DNA of 64,000 bases from Pyropia yezoensis. Its lineage: Eukaryota > Rhodophyta > Bangiophyceae > Bangiales > Bangiaceae. The stretch lies in contig CM020620.1 of the NCBI GenBank assembly GCA_009829735.1, positions 24,340,020 to 24,404,019 of the forward strand, written 5' to 3'. This document shows, piece by piece, positions 19,737 through 29,994 of the stretch (within the stretch, counting starts at the first letter, position 1; the number at the start of each line of letters is the position of its first letter). The position numbers and the translations under genes were made by a program. The notes below the pieces were generated by a model. That model was not told where the DNA came from. It saw nothing but the letters and a program-made list of their open reading frames with translations, and did no database searches.

Positions 19737-21760
19737 CTAGCGCCTCGCAGAGCGGCCCAGCCACGTCGCCCACCCGCGCGACTCGATGGCCGCCGGCTCG
19801 TTGGCGCCCCGCACCCCCTTTGCATTGCGGCCCGGCAGGCGGGCATAGACGGCCGTCGCGCAGCGTTCCGGCTGGCCGTGTCCCCTTTGCACCAGCGACG
19901 CCTCCACCCGCTCCCACACGCGGCGGACGACCACCCACTGGGCGGTCCCGACGGCGGCCGCGGCCGCCGCCAGCGCCGCGTCGAGGGCTGACGGCTCCTG
20001 GCCCGCGTCGCACGAACCGGCACCCGGTTGCCCGGCTGCCCCACCAGCGCCCGCGGCGTCTCCCCCCCGAGCCGCTTGTACGCGCCCCACGCGCTGGCGT
20101 CGGTGGCATAGGCAACGACGGCCACCTGGCCGTTGGCCTTGACGCTCGCGACGAGGAGGTAGGCGATGGGCACGACCGGGGGGGGGGTGTCGGCAATGGT
20201 GAGGGTGGCGGTGGCCAGCGCGTTTGGCGCCGCCACGCTCGCCGCCGTGCCGTAGGCCACGACCGCCTCGTCGCTGTCGGCCGTCCACACGACACGGGGC
20301 CACGTGCGGGGGATGAGGGCGTGTGGAGTGGCGGGCGGCCGCCTGGTCGCCCACCGAGTGGAGGGTGGCCTGGGCTGTGGTCGCGGATGCGCGTCGCCAC
20401 CACCCGGTGGACGGTAGAGAAGACCTCCACGGCCGTCGTGCGGCACTCCTCGACGGCGTCGGCGTCGCCCAAAGAGGCGAGCACCCGCCCCCCCGGCTGC
20501 GCCATTAGCACCATCGCCTCGGGACAGCCCGCTGCCACCCCGCGGCCCGACTTGTCAAACACCAGCCGCGCAAACGCCGCCGAGTCGTACGCCAGGAACC
20601 GGGACTGGCCGCTCGGTTTGGTGACGCAGAGCGGCCAGTAGGCGGCCTCCACGCAGCTGGGGGGGGCGCTCTCGGCGGCCGAGGGGGTGCTGCCCGTGGG
20701 CGCGGGGGCACTCCCAGCGGGCGGGGCGGTCGGGTTGGCAGCCTCCTCGACGACAGCAGCAGCGGCGGCCTTGCTGGCAGCGTCAACGCCCAAGACGGCA
20801 CGCGCCAGGTCGCCGCACAGCCCCGTCCACGTGGGAAACCCATCCTCCTCCACCGCCGTGCCCTGGGCGGCGCTCCACAGCGCCTTGGCAGTCCGCACCG
20901 GGATGGGGTTGTTGTTGGCGCGCGCGTCGGCCTCGGCAGCGGCTGCGTCGGTCGACGCAAAAGTGTCCGCGACAGTGAAGCGTGGCCGACGTGGCTCGCC
21001 ACCACGTGGACGGCCGCCGAGGCAGCGGCGACGATGGCTCCGCGGACCACCTGCAGCTCTGCGTCGCCGCTGGCAGAGTCCATCGCTTCGTCGCCGGGCT
21101 CGCTGACCAGCATCGCCGGCCCCTTGCGGGAGGCCTCGTAAAACGCCTGCTGCGCTGTGCCGTCGCTGTCATACATATATGGTACGCCTTGAGCTCCGCC
21201 GCGCCGCCGACCATCCCGCCGACCATCCAGTAAAACAGTGTCGGGGACAGGGGGGGCGGCACTCTCAGCGCTTGGGGCGGGCTCGCTGGTGTCGTCGTCC
21301 TCGACAGCAGCGGGAGGGGTCTCGCTGGCAGCGGAAACGGCCAGGATGGCGACGGCAAGGGCGTTGCACTCGCGCACCTTTGTGTCGTCCCCATTCGTTG
21401 CCAACGGCTCGTCGCTGGCGGAGCACCACAAGTCCCTGGATTGTGTCGGTTCAAAGTCCGCTTAGTAGCGGCTGGCCTCGGCCTCCCCTCCAAAAAAACT
21501 CAGCGTGGAGGAAGCGTACGTGAGCTACGATCATGATTGGCGCCCGCGGCGGCGGCAATGGCGGCGTCGCGCACGACTGGAACGCGCGGCTGGCTGGTTG
21601 TCTCGCTGACTACCACATTGCCGGGCTGCTCCATCAGCACCGCCGCCCCGCGACGGGCGGCGTGGGAGTAATACCGTTGGGCAACGGCCTTGTCGGCCCA
21701 CGCGGAGAGGCGCCGGACGCCGGAGCGCATGGTGCAGAGTAGATACATAGAACGTCGCCA
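19737..21760 (-). pseudogene. Decayed gene of four tandem copies of an unknown ~150-200-aa domain
   Basis: Four similar segments follow each other on the minus strand. Each has a region like YLLVASVKANGQVAVVAYA, then Ala-rich residues, then a conserved (E/Q)PG(N/G/D) turn at about 21634 (MEQPGN), 21108 (SEPGDE), 20506 (AQPGGR) and 20040 (GQPGNR). An Ala-rich helix with a VHVVA/VHRVVA/QWVVVRRV strand follows. N-terminal parts of the units share DE...ANALA. The copies lie in different reading frames and the changes cannot be introns. Frame switches of one or two bases occur near 21530, near 21175 (TATATATGG), near 21000, between about 20390 and 20320, and near 20020. No family is recognised. 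It looks like a host repeat protein that has lost its frame, or one badly affected by indel errors. The C-terminal end is taken as the stop at 19737. Confidence 0.55.
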
Positions 21761-22094
21761 TGATGAGAGAACGGCTGCGGGAGAGGGTCGGTGGAGGGGG
21801 GGGGCGATCAAGGACGAAGCGACGGAAGTTGGGAAGGGGTAGGTACCTATTTGCCTTGCCTCGACAGCTTCCGCAAGCTTCTCACACTCGCTGCTGTTAC
21901 TGGCTGAGGGTGAGTCGCAGGGGTGGGGCGGTTGGCAGACGGGGGATTGACATTGGGCTGCTGATCTTGCGCTCCTCTGGGCACGGCGCTGCTGCCCCGT
22001 CGGAGTGCGTCCCCTACGGCCACAAGCGCAGACGCGGGCCGTAGCGTGGCTGCCCACCGGATCGAGGACGTGCCATGGAGGAAGGAACAGTACA

Positions 22095-22580
22095 ACGATG
22101 TCCATTGACACGGGCTGCACCACCGACCACCCCCAGTTTTGAAGGCCGCGCCACCACCGAGGCGGGGCCAGGCTCGCCCTTCCAGTCGGGCGACGACGAC
22201 AACTCCCACGGCTCCCACGTAGACGGCACCGTCGGCGGCCGCGACACGGGCGTGGCGCGGGGCGTCAACCTCAAGTGCGTCAAGGTGCTCAACCGGCGGG
22301 GCTCGGGCTCCAGCGCGGACATTGCCGCTGCCTTTGACGCCGACGCGGGTGCCAAGGTGGCCGACCCGTCGGCGCGGATCATCCTGTCGGCCAGCCTCGG
22401 CGGCCGCTTCCGGCCGGGGAGCCCCGACGCGATGGGCACGGCCGCTCGCCGCGCGTCCGAGGCGGGCGTCGTCGTCGTTGTGGCGGCGGGCAATGACGGC
22501 GGGGACGCGTGCGTCGTCTCCCCCGCGTACGAGCTGGAGGGGGAGGACTTTACTATTGTGGCAGAGCTCGTGCGGACCGG
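22095..22580 (+). pseudogene. Broken subtilisin-like serine protease (peptidase S8) fragment
   Basis: Subtilase hallmarks are clear: MSIDTG with the catalytic Asp at about 22105, then HPQF, then GDDDNSHGSHVDGTVGG with the catalytic His, then GVARGVNLKCVKVLNRRGSG and VVVVVAAGNDGGDACVVSPA, the N-containing oxyanion region. The Asp box and the His box lie in different frames: an extra T in the TTTT run at 22136-22139 separates DHPQF from EGRA. The GTSMA box with the catalytic Ser is absent. After VVSPAYE at about 22535 the frame stays open to 22821 but no longer looks like a subtilase. The propeptide and signal sequence are also missing. This is a truncated, frameshifted gene relic. Confidence 0.75.
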
Positions 22581-22821
22581 TGTGGCGGACGGCCAATTCA
22601 CCAGCTGTGGGTGCACGCATCTGCGCTGGGCGTGCAGGGAGAGTCCCGTGGCCGGTGATGGCCACGTTCGTCTCTTGCGTGTGCCCATGAGGGACTGCCA
22701 TCGCATTGTGCACGTGGTCCCGGACTTTGCAGATCTGTTTCTGCGTCGCGGCGCTGGGGCCATCCCCGCCGAGCTGGGTGGAGCTGTCAAAGACGTGCGT
22801 GAGCAGAGGTATCTTGAGTAA

Positions 22822-24117
22822 CGCATTCTGTCCGTCTGGTGGGACGCGCGTGCTTGAGACTGAGGGGCGGGGCATTGAGACGTAGTTCAGACGCCAGACA
22901 TTGAGTCGGTAAGGTACAAGTGAACAGTCTTTAGTGTACCGTTGAGGTGCCGTGTGTTGCTTCGTCAGAGTTGGCGGGGCGTTGAGGGCACCCAGGTTCC
23001 ATTTCCCCTCCCCCTCTCGTCCCCCGTGTCCGCGACGGAATGCTCCCGAGTCTCCGCTCAAATGCCCTCCAGCCGTACCTCTCACCTCCTCCCTCCCCAT
23101 CTCATCCGCTCGGCAGGCCCCTCTGGGAGGCTCTTGATACTACCACTGGAGCTCCCAAGCCCGCCACAGCAGCTGCTGGGACCGCTGCCTAGGCCAAGAG
23201 CGCCCAGACAGCCGCGAGCGGCAGCCGTGCACCACAAGCCCCGTGAAGGGAGCCGGTTTCAGCAGATGGCCGTCGGTGGCCACTCCCACCTGCGTCTGCG
23301 GGGGCGGTGGAGAGAGGGACTCCGCCGCCGCTGGTTGCCATGCTCAGCAGTCCATGGGGTCAGAGCGGAGTGGCGTGACTCCGCCGCCACCACCGCCACC
23401 GCCGCCGCCTGCGTCACAGCCGCCAAAGCCGCCACAGCCGCCGCCACTTCCGCCGCCGCCGCAAACGCTACCACAGATAGCACAGCGGCAGCGCCAGGGT
23501 CAGCTGCTGCCGCGACCGCTGCCGCTTACTGCAGAGTCGACGAGACAGCGGTGCTGGGTGTGCGGGTGCTGGGGGCTGAGGCCGTTGTGCTTGGGGCCGG
23601 GACAGTGGCGGCCACGGACCGCGGCAGTCGCCTCTCTGCAGAGAGTTCCGCCACGCCAGGCGTTGCGCTCGCCGCGCGACGGCAAGGCGTACATGCTAAA
23701 ACCATTTGGACGACTAACCACTCTGGACCAACCAATCGACGGTTAACCCCCCCCCCTCCCCCTCGATTTTGGGCCCATCAGGGGGGGGCGGATAACCCCC
23801 CTGTAGTGCCTCAGGGGAGCCCCTCGTCCACGTGGCCAGTGCCACGTCGAGGGGCCCAGCAACTCCTCATTGACGAGGTGCGTAGTAACTTCTTCCGGGT
23901 GTGGTCTCCACAACCCACTTAGTTTGTTGTTTAGTTTGAGGATTAATCATTAGCAACAGCCTGCGCTCACGCAGAGCACGCAGCATGATGAGCGACCCCC
24001 TCCACCCTCGCGGGGAGGACCATCCCGCCTGGCCGTCGCCGACGCGCCCCCCACCCCTCCCTCTCTTTCCCCTCGGACCCTCACAAACACAGCTACCGCC
24101 CCCTCCCTAATCCCAGC
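22822..24117. other. Intergenic, no supported gene
   Basis: A long plus-strand frame (22942-23922) is open, but its translation is Ala/Thr repeat-like (ACC/GCC triplets at 23380-23480) with no motif. An imperfect hairpin containing CACGTG lies at 23820-23854. Confidence 0.4.
23820..23854. promoter_or_regulatory. Imperfect palindrome around a CACGTG box
   Basis: CCCCTCG-TCC-ACGTGGC, a four-base loop CAGT, then GCCACGTCGAGGGG: a 14-bp stem with a three-base bulge. The left arm contains CCACGTGG, the core bound by bHLH/bZIP (G-box) factors. It could be regulatory or simply a secondary-structure element; no gene start next to it is established. Confidence 0.35.
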
Positions 24118-24444
24118 CTACCAGCAGCCCGCCTTGCCGTACATGACCCCCAATGCAATACAACAATCAAGCCACACCAACAGACAAAACCCCCCTCCAC
24201 CCCCCAGGCCCCTCCACCCCCCCTCTGCCGTCCCCCCCCCCCCCCCCCTTGGTCGAGCCCGCGTAGCCTCCCGCGTCTCCCACGGCTCCCCCTCCGCCAG
24301 CTCATCCCCCCGCCTGCACCCCACAAAGTCAAACCTCCCGTACCGCACGTAGCCGACCAAACCGTGCCATCCGCTCGCGCTCCCGCCGCCCAACGCCAGC
24401 CGCTGCCGCCGCCATCTCACTAGCTCCTCCGGACGCCCCTTAGA
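24118..24444 (-). CDS. Probable last exon of an unidentified minus-strand gene
   Basis: A strong acceptor (TTCTTTCTCAG) precedes an open phase-0 exon of 108 codons. It begins SKGRPEELVRWRRQRLALGG and continues with WHGLVGYVRYGRFDFVGC and GDELAEGEPWETREATRARP, which is protein-like rather than repetitive. A poly-G run (24236-24251) gives a Gly tract, and the exon then ends in a hydrophobic tail with three Cys (FCLLVWLDCCIALGV). Upstream exons could not be placed with confidence: a Pro-rich minus-strand frame at 24904-25197 (PVAEPVAEPPPPTPT) is one candidate. No family is recognised. Confidence 0.35.
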   Translation of the reverse strand, partial: SKGRPEELVRWRRQRLALGGGSASGWHGLVGYVRYGRFDFVGCRRGDELAEGEPWETREATRARPRGGGGGTAEGGWRGLGGGGGFCLLVWLDCCIALGVMYGKAGCW

Positions 24445-25150
24445 CTGAGAAAGAATCCACGCTATTGTCAGCACGCGGTGGCCAGAGGCGGGGGAGAGAA
24501 AGAGCAGACGAGAGGTCAAAGGCAGGAGCGGGGGAGAAGGGGGGGGGGGGGGGGGGGGGAGGGGCAGAGGGGGGGGAGGGGGAGGGGGGGAGGGGGGCAA
24601 CATGGGGGAGGGGGGACAGGTGTACGGGGGTACATGGGGACGGGGAGGAACACGGGGGAGGGCTCCGAGACAGAGGGCTACACGGCGACCATGGCGCGCG
24701 CGGCTGGATTTGCCAGGTCACTCTCTGGCACCGAATCCGCCTTATGATTGGACGAGGCCGGATCTGTGTCGCTTCTGCGGGCGGTCTCAACGATGATTGG
24801 GTGAAAAAGGGCGCGCTTTTATCGAGCACGTCCACGTGGACAGCGCAATCCCTACCCCAAGAGCTCGCCCGCTGGCATTCACCAAGCGCCAAGTCAGCAC
24901 AATCTATCCACCGCCAGTGCCGCAGCCGCGGCCGCCGCCGATGCCGGTGCCGAACCCGCCGGTCGTGGTCGGCCTGCAGGCCCCCCAGCTGGTGCCACGC
25001 CCGCCCGCGGGGGAGGGGGTAGCGGCGGCAGTGGTGGCAGCCGGCACCGGCACCCGCACCGGCACCGCTGTTTGCGGCCGCGCGACGAGGGCTACGTCCG
25101 CCTTGGTCGCGCGCGGCGACGGCGGCGGCGGCGTCGGCGTCGGCGGCGGT

Positions 25151-25187
25151 GGCTCGGCCACCGGCTCGGCCACCGGCTCGGCCACCT
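25151..25187. repeat. Three tandem copies of GGCTCGGCCACC
   Basis: A perfect 12-bp unit is repeated three times. It encodes PVAE-type repeats on the minus strand or GSAT repeats on the plus strand, depending on which is transcribed. Confidence 0.85.
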
Positions 25188-25374
25188 GCTCGACCACCGT
25201 TTTGACCGCCGGCTAGCCGCCAGCTCGAGACCTCCCCACCCCTCATCGCCCCTTTTCATCTCCCCAACACACCCAATCTCCTACTGTCTCCATTGCCCTT
25301 GCTGATCTTCCCCCTCCCCTTCTTTTTTGACTGATGCTTATGTGCCCTGCGCACTGACTCTTTTTTGCTTGCAG

Positions 25375-25557
25375 GAGAGCACGCTGGCATCACCGGCGCC
25401 GCTGCCGCCGCCGCCGCTGTCGCGCCGGGGTAGAGTTGGGGGGGAGGGGGCACGGCGGGAGACGGTGGAGGTCGGCGCTGGGTGCGCTGGCGGTGGCGGC
25501 GGCGCTGTGTTTGTTTGTGGCAACGGCAGCGGGAGCGGGGTGTGCGTGGAAGACGGT
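25375..25557 (+). CDS. Possible internal exon encoding a signal-peptide-like segment
   Basis: The stretch is bounded by a good acceptor (CTCTTTTTTGCTTGCAG at 25358-25374) and a good donor (GTACGT from 25558). One frame encodes RRWRSALGALAVAAALCLFV followed by ATAAGAGC, a typical secretory signal, but it has no in-frame ATG within the exon. Neighbouring exons are not identifiable, and 25560-27480 contains no further supportable coding sequence apart from repetitive Ala/Pro frames. Low confidence. Confidence 0.25.
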
Positions 25558-27480
25558 ACGTGGCGGGACGGGCGTCGGATGGTGCGAGCGTGTGTTGAGG
25601 TTGTCGAGAAGAGGCAGACCTACAGGGGCAGAGTTGGGGGTGCATCGGAAGTAACGGCTGCTGTGTGAGGGTCGGAGCGGGCAAGGGAGGGGGGGAAGCT
25701 AGGCGATGTGTCTCGCGCGTGGTGGGGGTTGTTTGGGGCGGAGTTGGGTGGTTGGAAGCGGGGATAGTGGCGACAGCGAAGTTTGCCGATGCTGCTTTAA
25801 TACATGGACAGCAGGCGGTAGGAAGGACCAGCGGGGGGGAGGGCAGGGTGGATGGGGGCAAAGAGCTGTACTGCGCATATGGAGGAGGGGGGGGAGGATG
25901 ATGGAATGGCTGAGGATGGTGGCGACTTTAGCACGCTAATGCCGGGTCGATGTAAAAAACAAAACTGCCTCGCTACACGTCTGCCTTACTAGCTCTGGAC
26001 TAGGGACAGCAACTACAACTACACCATTACCAAGAAGTAACTCCTCAAGCTGCCCATGGGGGTGCGGTGGAAGCGGCCCGTGGTGGGTCTGCAAGGCCGA
26101 TCTTACCTCCCCGATTCTTAGGGTGTGGGGGGGGTTAGTAGCCGAAATGGTTTTTTCACCCTCGGCAAGGCGGTCTCGCAGTGGGCAGGAGGCAAGTGCA
26201 CAACACAGGCCGGCGCCGGCCGGGATCACGCACTGGCCAATCAGAGAGCTGGGCACGCCACGCACTCGTGACTGGGGTGCCTCGCTCATCTGATTAGTTC
26301 TGAGCCAGGTCTGATGCACATCAGGGGCTGTCTCGAAACCCGATTTTGAGCGGCGACAGCGCTCAAGAATTCTGATCCGGAGCTTGAGCTAGAAAACGTG
26401 ACTGGTGACGATCGCGCGAGCGCGCGCGCGCGCGTGGTCCACGCGGAACCAGGAGGTGCAGATCTGTTTTCGGAGAATTGTGACGGCCTGGAACCTAACC
26501 CCACTGCTTGATGCAATCTACATTGCGCGCAGCGAATCTAGCTCAACGTGTGGCCCCAAGCGATCTGGGCCACGACCAATGGCGTGCAAGTGCAGCCTGA
26601 CCCCACCCCAGTGACCCCGACCTAACCCCAACCTTTAGGAACGGAACCGCCGCGGGCTTGCGGACGGGGAGGTCGGGGTGGGGGCGGACCCGCCCCTTGC
26701 AGAGGTGCGGCTGCTGCTGGGTGCCGACGAGGACGGGGGCGCGCCGGTGGCGGGCCGGGGAGGGGGCGGCGCCGGCCGGGTTTAAGGGCGGACGGGGCGG
26801 CCAGACCGGGGCCGCTTTGAGGGCGGCGGCGGCGGAGGCGGTGGCGGGGGCAGCGGTGGGGGCAGCAGCAGACACACCTGTGGCGGCAGCAGACACACCA
26901 CCGTCTGTGGCGGCGGCAGCAGCATCACCTGTGGCGGGTCCACCCGCCCCGACGGGCCCCCCTGTGGCGGGTGTGGCGGCGACCGAGGCGGCGGCACGCC
27001 CCTCCCCCCCCCCCCCCGCCCCCCCCCCCCCCCCCCCGGCATCATCCCCTCATCCCCGTCCCTGAGCCCCATCGCCGCATCGCGCCGCACCGCGCCGCGG
27101 TCGGTGCTGCTGGCGCGACTGGCGGCGCTCGCGGTAGGCGTCGGGGTCGCGTCGGCCCAGACGGGCTTGCCACGGCCCAGGCAGCTGGGCGTAGCCCCAC
27201 GGGGGGGCGCGGCGCTCGTGATGCTCGACGCCACCTCGGGGGTGTAGCATCCCTGGCCCCGCCTTGGCGCCGACCCGGGACTGCAACCAGAGGGCACCAG
27301 GTGCCAGAACACGCCCGCCGTGTGGTGATGGTTGGCGGCCGTGGCCCGTGCCCGGCACTGGGATGCGGTGGACTACGCTACCCACACGTGAGAGAGGGAT
27401 TTCTGATGGGTGTTTGCATATTTGTGAGGGACTTGATTTGAGAGAATTTGAGTGTGAGATTAGTGAGTGGGAATAGAATT
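25558..27480. other. Intergenic / low complexity before the retrotransposons
   Basis: No gene is supported. A GC minisatellite of GTGGCGGCAGCAGACACACC-type units lies at 26865-26980, and C-runs follow at 27003-27040. A CG-alternating stretch (GCGCGAGCGCGCGCGCGCG) lies at about 26412-26433. At 27061-27247 one plus-strand frame reads SVLLARLAALAVGVGVASAQ, signal-peptide-like, but it lacks an ATG. Confidence 0.4.
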
Positions 27481-27817
27481 AGTAGCGATAGTGGCCCCCA
27501 ACCTGACGAGGTTAGACTCGGGTCGGGGCCACCCGGGGGTATGGGGGGGCTACCTGGCCAACGTGCCGAGGCTCCCCCAGATGCACGTTAAGAGGGACAG
27601 CGAGGCGCCCTTGGCCCGCGCCCTCAGGAAAAAGACAACTGCGCGTTTGCTTTCCTCTTCCCCGTGTGCACTGCCGTGCGTATCTGTTTGCTCTGCGAGC
27701 AGGCACGTAAGGCAACAGGCATACCATTCTCGTAGTTCCCCTTTCTGTGTTATCTGTCCATTTCCTCCGAGGGATATTAACACGTGTCTGAGAGGATCGA
27801 GTTTTGTACCACATATT

Positions 27818-27834
27818 TGGTGGAGCAGCAGGGG
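27818..27834 (+). other. Candidate primer-binding site of copy A
   Basis: TGGTGGAGCAGCAGGGG begins with the TGG complementary to the CCA end of a tRNA and lies about 190 bp upstream of the gag ATG, the expected position. The tRNA was not identified. Confidence 0.3.
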
Positions 27835-28022
27835 ATTGGAGTGTTTGAGAAGAGACATTTGGGAGCAGCGGTCGGGTTGTTCCTGTTCTGTCTTTTTCTG
27901 TGGTTTGGGAATTATTTGCACCCGTTCTCGGGAATCCCATTCCTGGCTCCCCAACCCCTCTCTTGTGGTCTTGCGATCTTTGGGCACGCAGGCAACTGGA
28001 CTGTGGCTGTCAAGAGACCAAC

Positions 28023-29870
28023 ATGGCTACGCTCCCTGGCACGACGGTGCCCGAAGGGGTAGACCCCGCGTCCCTTGACGCATCCCTGGTCACCGCGGGG
28101 GACGCTGCCCAACACGGCGTTCTCCCTACGGGCGAAGCAGACCTGGGCGTGAAACCCGGTAGCGGACTGGAGTCTACAGGCGGCCAAGTACCTCCTGCTC
28201 CCGTTCCTCCGGCTGTCCCTCCTGTGGGAGCCACCCCGGGGTCAACGGCGTTTGAGTCCGCTCGCAGCAGACGTCTTCCTCCTGTCGGTTCTACTCCACA
28301 ACTTCCAGGGATAGCCCCTTGTGTGTTTACTCCTGGACCTACACATGGCAGCTGGGTATGTACACCTCTTCCCGTGGGCGCTAGCAGTGCCCGAGGCACC
28401 GCTGTGGCTGGTTCTACGGGTCACCCTGAGACCTCGACTCCTGGGACCGGCCAAGCTTTTTCTCCCCTTGCTTCCTATGGGGCGGGGAGCTTCAAGACCG
28501 GTAACTGGAGCAGCCGGAGGCGTCGGCGTCGTCGTCGTCGCTCTAGCACCAGCGAGACTAGTTCCTCCAGCTCTGAGGAGGGATACGACTGGGACGCATC
28601 CCCTGGTCCCACCCGGCGCACGCTAGTCGAGTTTGACTTCCCTGCTCACCAAGTGGGGGATGCCACCCTGAACAAGGTCACGTACTGGGGCAACTACCGG
28701 CTGGAGAACCAAGACCAAGGTCACACCCGGAAGATGGCCAAGAAGATGGCATCCCTGAACCGGCGTATGCAGCCGAGCTTCGGGGGACATCCTAAGTTTT
28801 CCGGGAAGAAACCGGCGCTTATCTTTGCCTTCCTGCGCCGGTTTGTCAAGGCATGCAACGACAACGATGTGTCCGAGGGCAAGGCCCTCTACCTCCTGGT
28901 TAATTTCATGACCGGAGAAGCGGAACAGCGGTTCGCACAGGTTCTAACAGACTCGGCCGGACACATTGTCGGGCTTACCGTTGGGAGCTACCCGGAAGCG
29001 GTCAACTGGCTCCTTTCCAACTACGCTGACGCGGACTCCCTGCGCAAGGCAGTGGGCAAATTGAACCGGGCAACCATGGAACGACAGGAGACTCCAGAGG
29101 CCTTCGCCCGCCGTGTCCGGGAGATGAGCGAGGCTTGTGGCAACGTCTACCCTGAGGACAGGCTCAAGATGATCTTCTCGGAAGGGCTTCCTCAGTACCG
29201 TCATGTGGACGCTGAGAACTACCATCAGGAACACCAAGAACATACCTTCCAGCAGCTGATGGCCTACACCCAGGGCAAGTACCGGCAAGCCAAGGCCCTC
29301 CAAGCCCCCATGGTATCGACTCCCAAGCCGTTGTCGCGAGTTCGTCCCGGACCCGACAAGTATAAGGGAGGTGATAGCCCTGTACCGATACTCGCAGTTG
29401 GCGAGGCCTCACCCGTGGGGTCAGGAGAAAAGTGGGGCGGCTTCGTTTCTAAGGAGCAACCTTCCCTGGTCGCCCCCAAGCAGGTCAAGAACCAGCCGTT
29501 CCGGTCTTGTTGGCTGTGCCAGAAGTTTGGAAAAAACCACTCGCACACGCGACACCCAAGTTGGGGCGGTGCGCAAGGGCTGCCTCCCGTGTCGGGGGAA
29601 CCGGAAGAAGTGCAAGTCGCACACACTCTATCCCTGTTGTGGGGCAATCCCCCCACTGACAAACAAGAAGATGGTGTGTGGGCCAACAGTTTCTTGGTCG
29701 GGACGGGGAAGCAAGGTCAAGCCCCGTTGTCCCTCCCCTCATCCCCCCAGGGTCCCCTCAGAATCTCGCCACTCAGAATCTCCCACCCCAGCACCTGCCC
29801 ACCGGGCCACACGAAAAGTCAAGACGATAAATGCAGAAAACTCTCAAATCCAAGTTGGGTTTACTACTAA
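28023..29870 (+). CDS. gag: Gag polyprotein of retrotransposon copy A (615 aa)
   Basis: Gag forms the virus-like particle of Ty3/gypsy elements. The start is the ATG in ACCAACATGGCT; the frame is open further upstream but is not protein-like there. The N-terminal ~160 residues are Pro/Ser/Gly-rich. An Arg run (SSRRRRRRRRRSS) and a Ser/Glu stretch follow. The helical retrotransposon-gag domain then runs over about residues 225-430 (FLRRFVKACNDNDVSEGKAL, EAVNWLLSNYADADSLRKAV, EAFARRVREMSEACGNVYPE). A C-x2-C-x6-H-x-H zinc-knuckle variant (CWLCQKFGKNHSH) lies near residue 500. The stop at 29870 seems secondary: compared with the inverted copy at 32.6 kb, two bases are missing near 29832, and without that loss the frame would run on into integrase. 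Confidence 0.85.
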   Translation: MATLPGTTVPEGVDPASLDASLVTAGDAAQHGVLPTGEADLGVKPGSGLESTGGQVPPAPVPPAVPPVGATPGSTAFESARSRRLPPVGSTPQLPGIAPCVFTPGPTHGSWVCTPLPVGASSARGTAVAGSTGHPETSTPGTGQAFSPLASYGAGSFKTGNWSSRRRRRRRRRSSTSETSSSSSEEGYDWDASPGPTRRTLVEFDFPAHQVGDATLNKVTYWGNYRLENQDQGHTRKMAKKMASLNRRMQPSFGGHPKFSGKKPALIFAFLRRFVKACNDNDVSEGKALYLLVNFMTGEAEQRFAQVLTDSAGHIVGLTVGSYPEAVNWLLSNYADADSLRKAVGKLNRATMERQETPEAFARRVREMSEACGNVYPEDRLKMIFSEGLPQYRHVDAENYHQEHQEHTFQQLMAYTQGKYRQAKALQAPMVSTPKPLSRVRPGPDKYKGGDSPVPILAVGEASPVGSGEKWGGFVSKEQPSLVAPKQVKNQPFRSCWLCQKFGKNHSHTRHPSWGGAQGLPPVSGEPEEVQVAHTLSLLWGNPPTDKQEDGVWANSFLVGTGKQGQAPLSLPSSPQGPLRISPLRISHPSTCPPGHTKSQDDKCRKLSNPSWVYY

Positions 29871-29994
29871 GCTAACTATCCCAAACTTAGGGAATATGGA
29901 CCCAAATACATGGGGAGGAACGGATCAGGCTAGTGGCCTGCCGCCCCTTGCATGGCACGTGTTGCCCCCCTACCTGGGGGTCAATACTGCCACA
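29598..29994 (+). repeat. Inverted-repeat arm 1 (gag tail plus spacer)
   Basis: This 397-bp segment is matched in reverse orientation by 32519-32917, starting at GAACCGGAAGAAGTGC and ending at TACTGCCACA. Identity looks high by eye, with scattered substitutions and small indels. About 2.5 kb separates the arms. Confidence 0.85.

Noticed and set aside
21847..23100. A 417-codon minus-strand frame
   Set aside because: It is antisense to the subtilase fragment, whose Asp, His and Asn boxes are specific.
24236..24600. Poly-Gly/poly-Pro gene at the G-runs
   Set aside because: Frames through 24541-24600 are purely G-run translation; only the splice-bounded exon 24118-24444 was kept.
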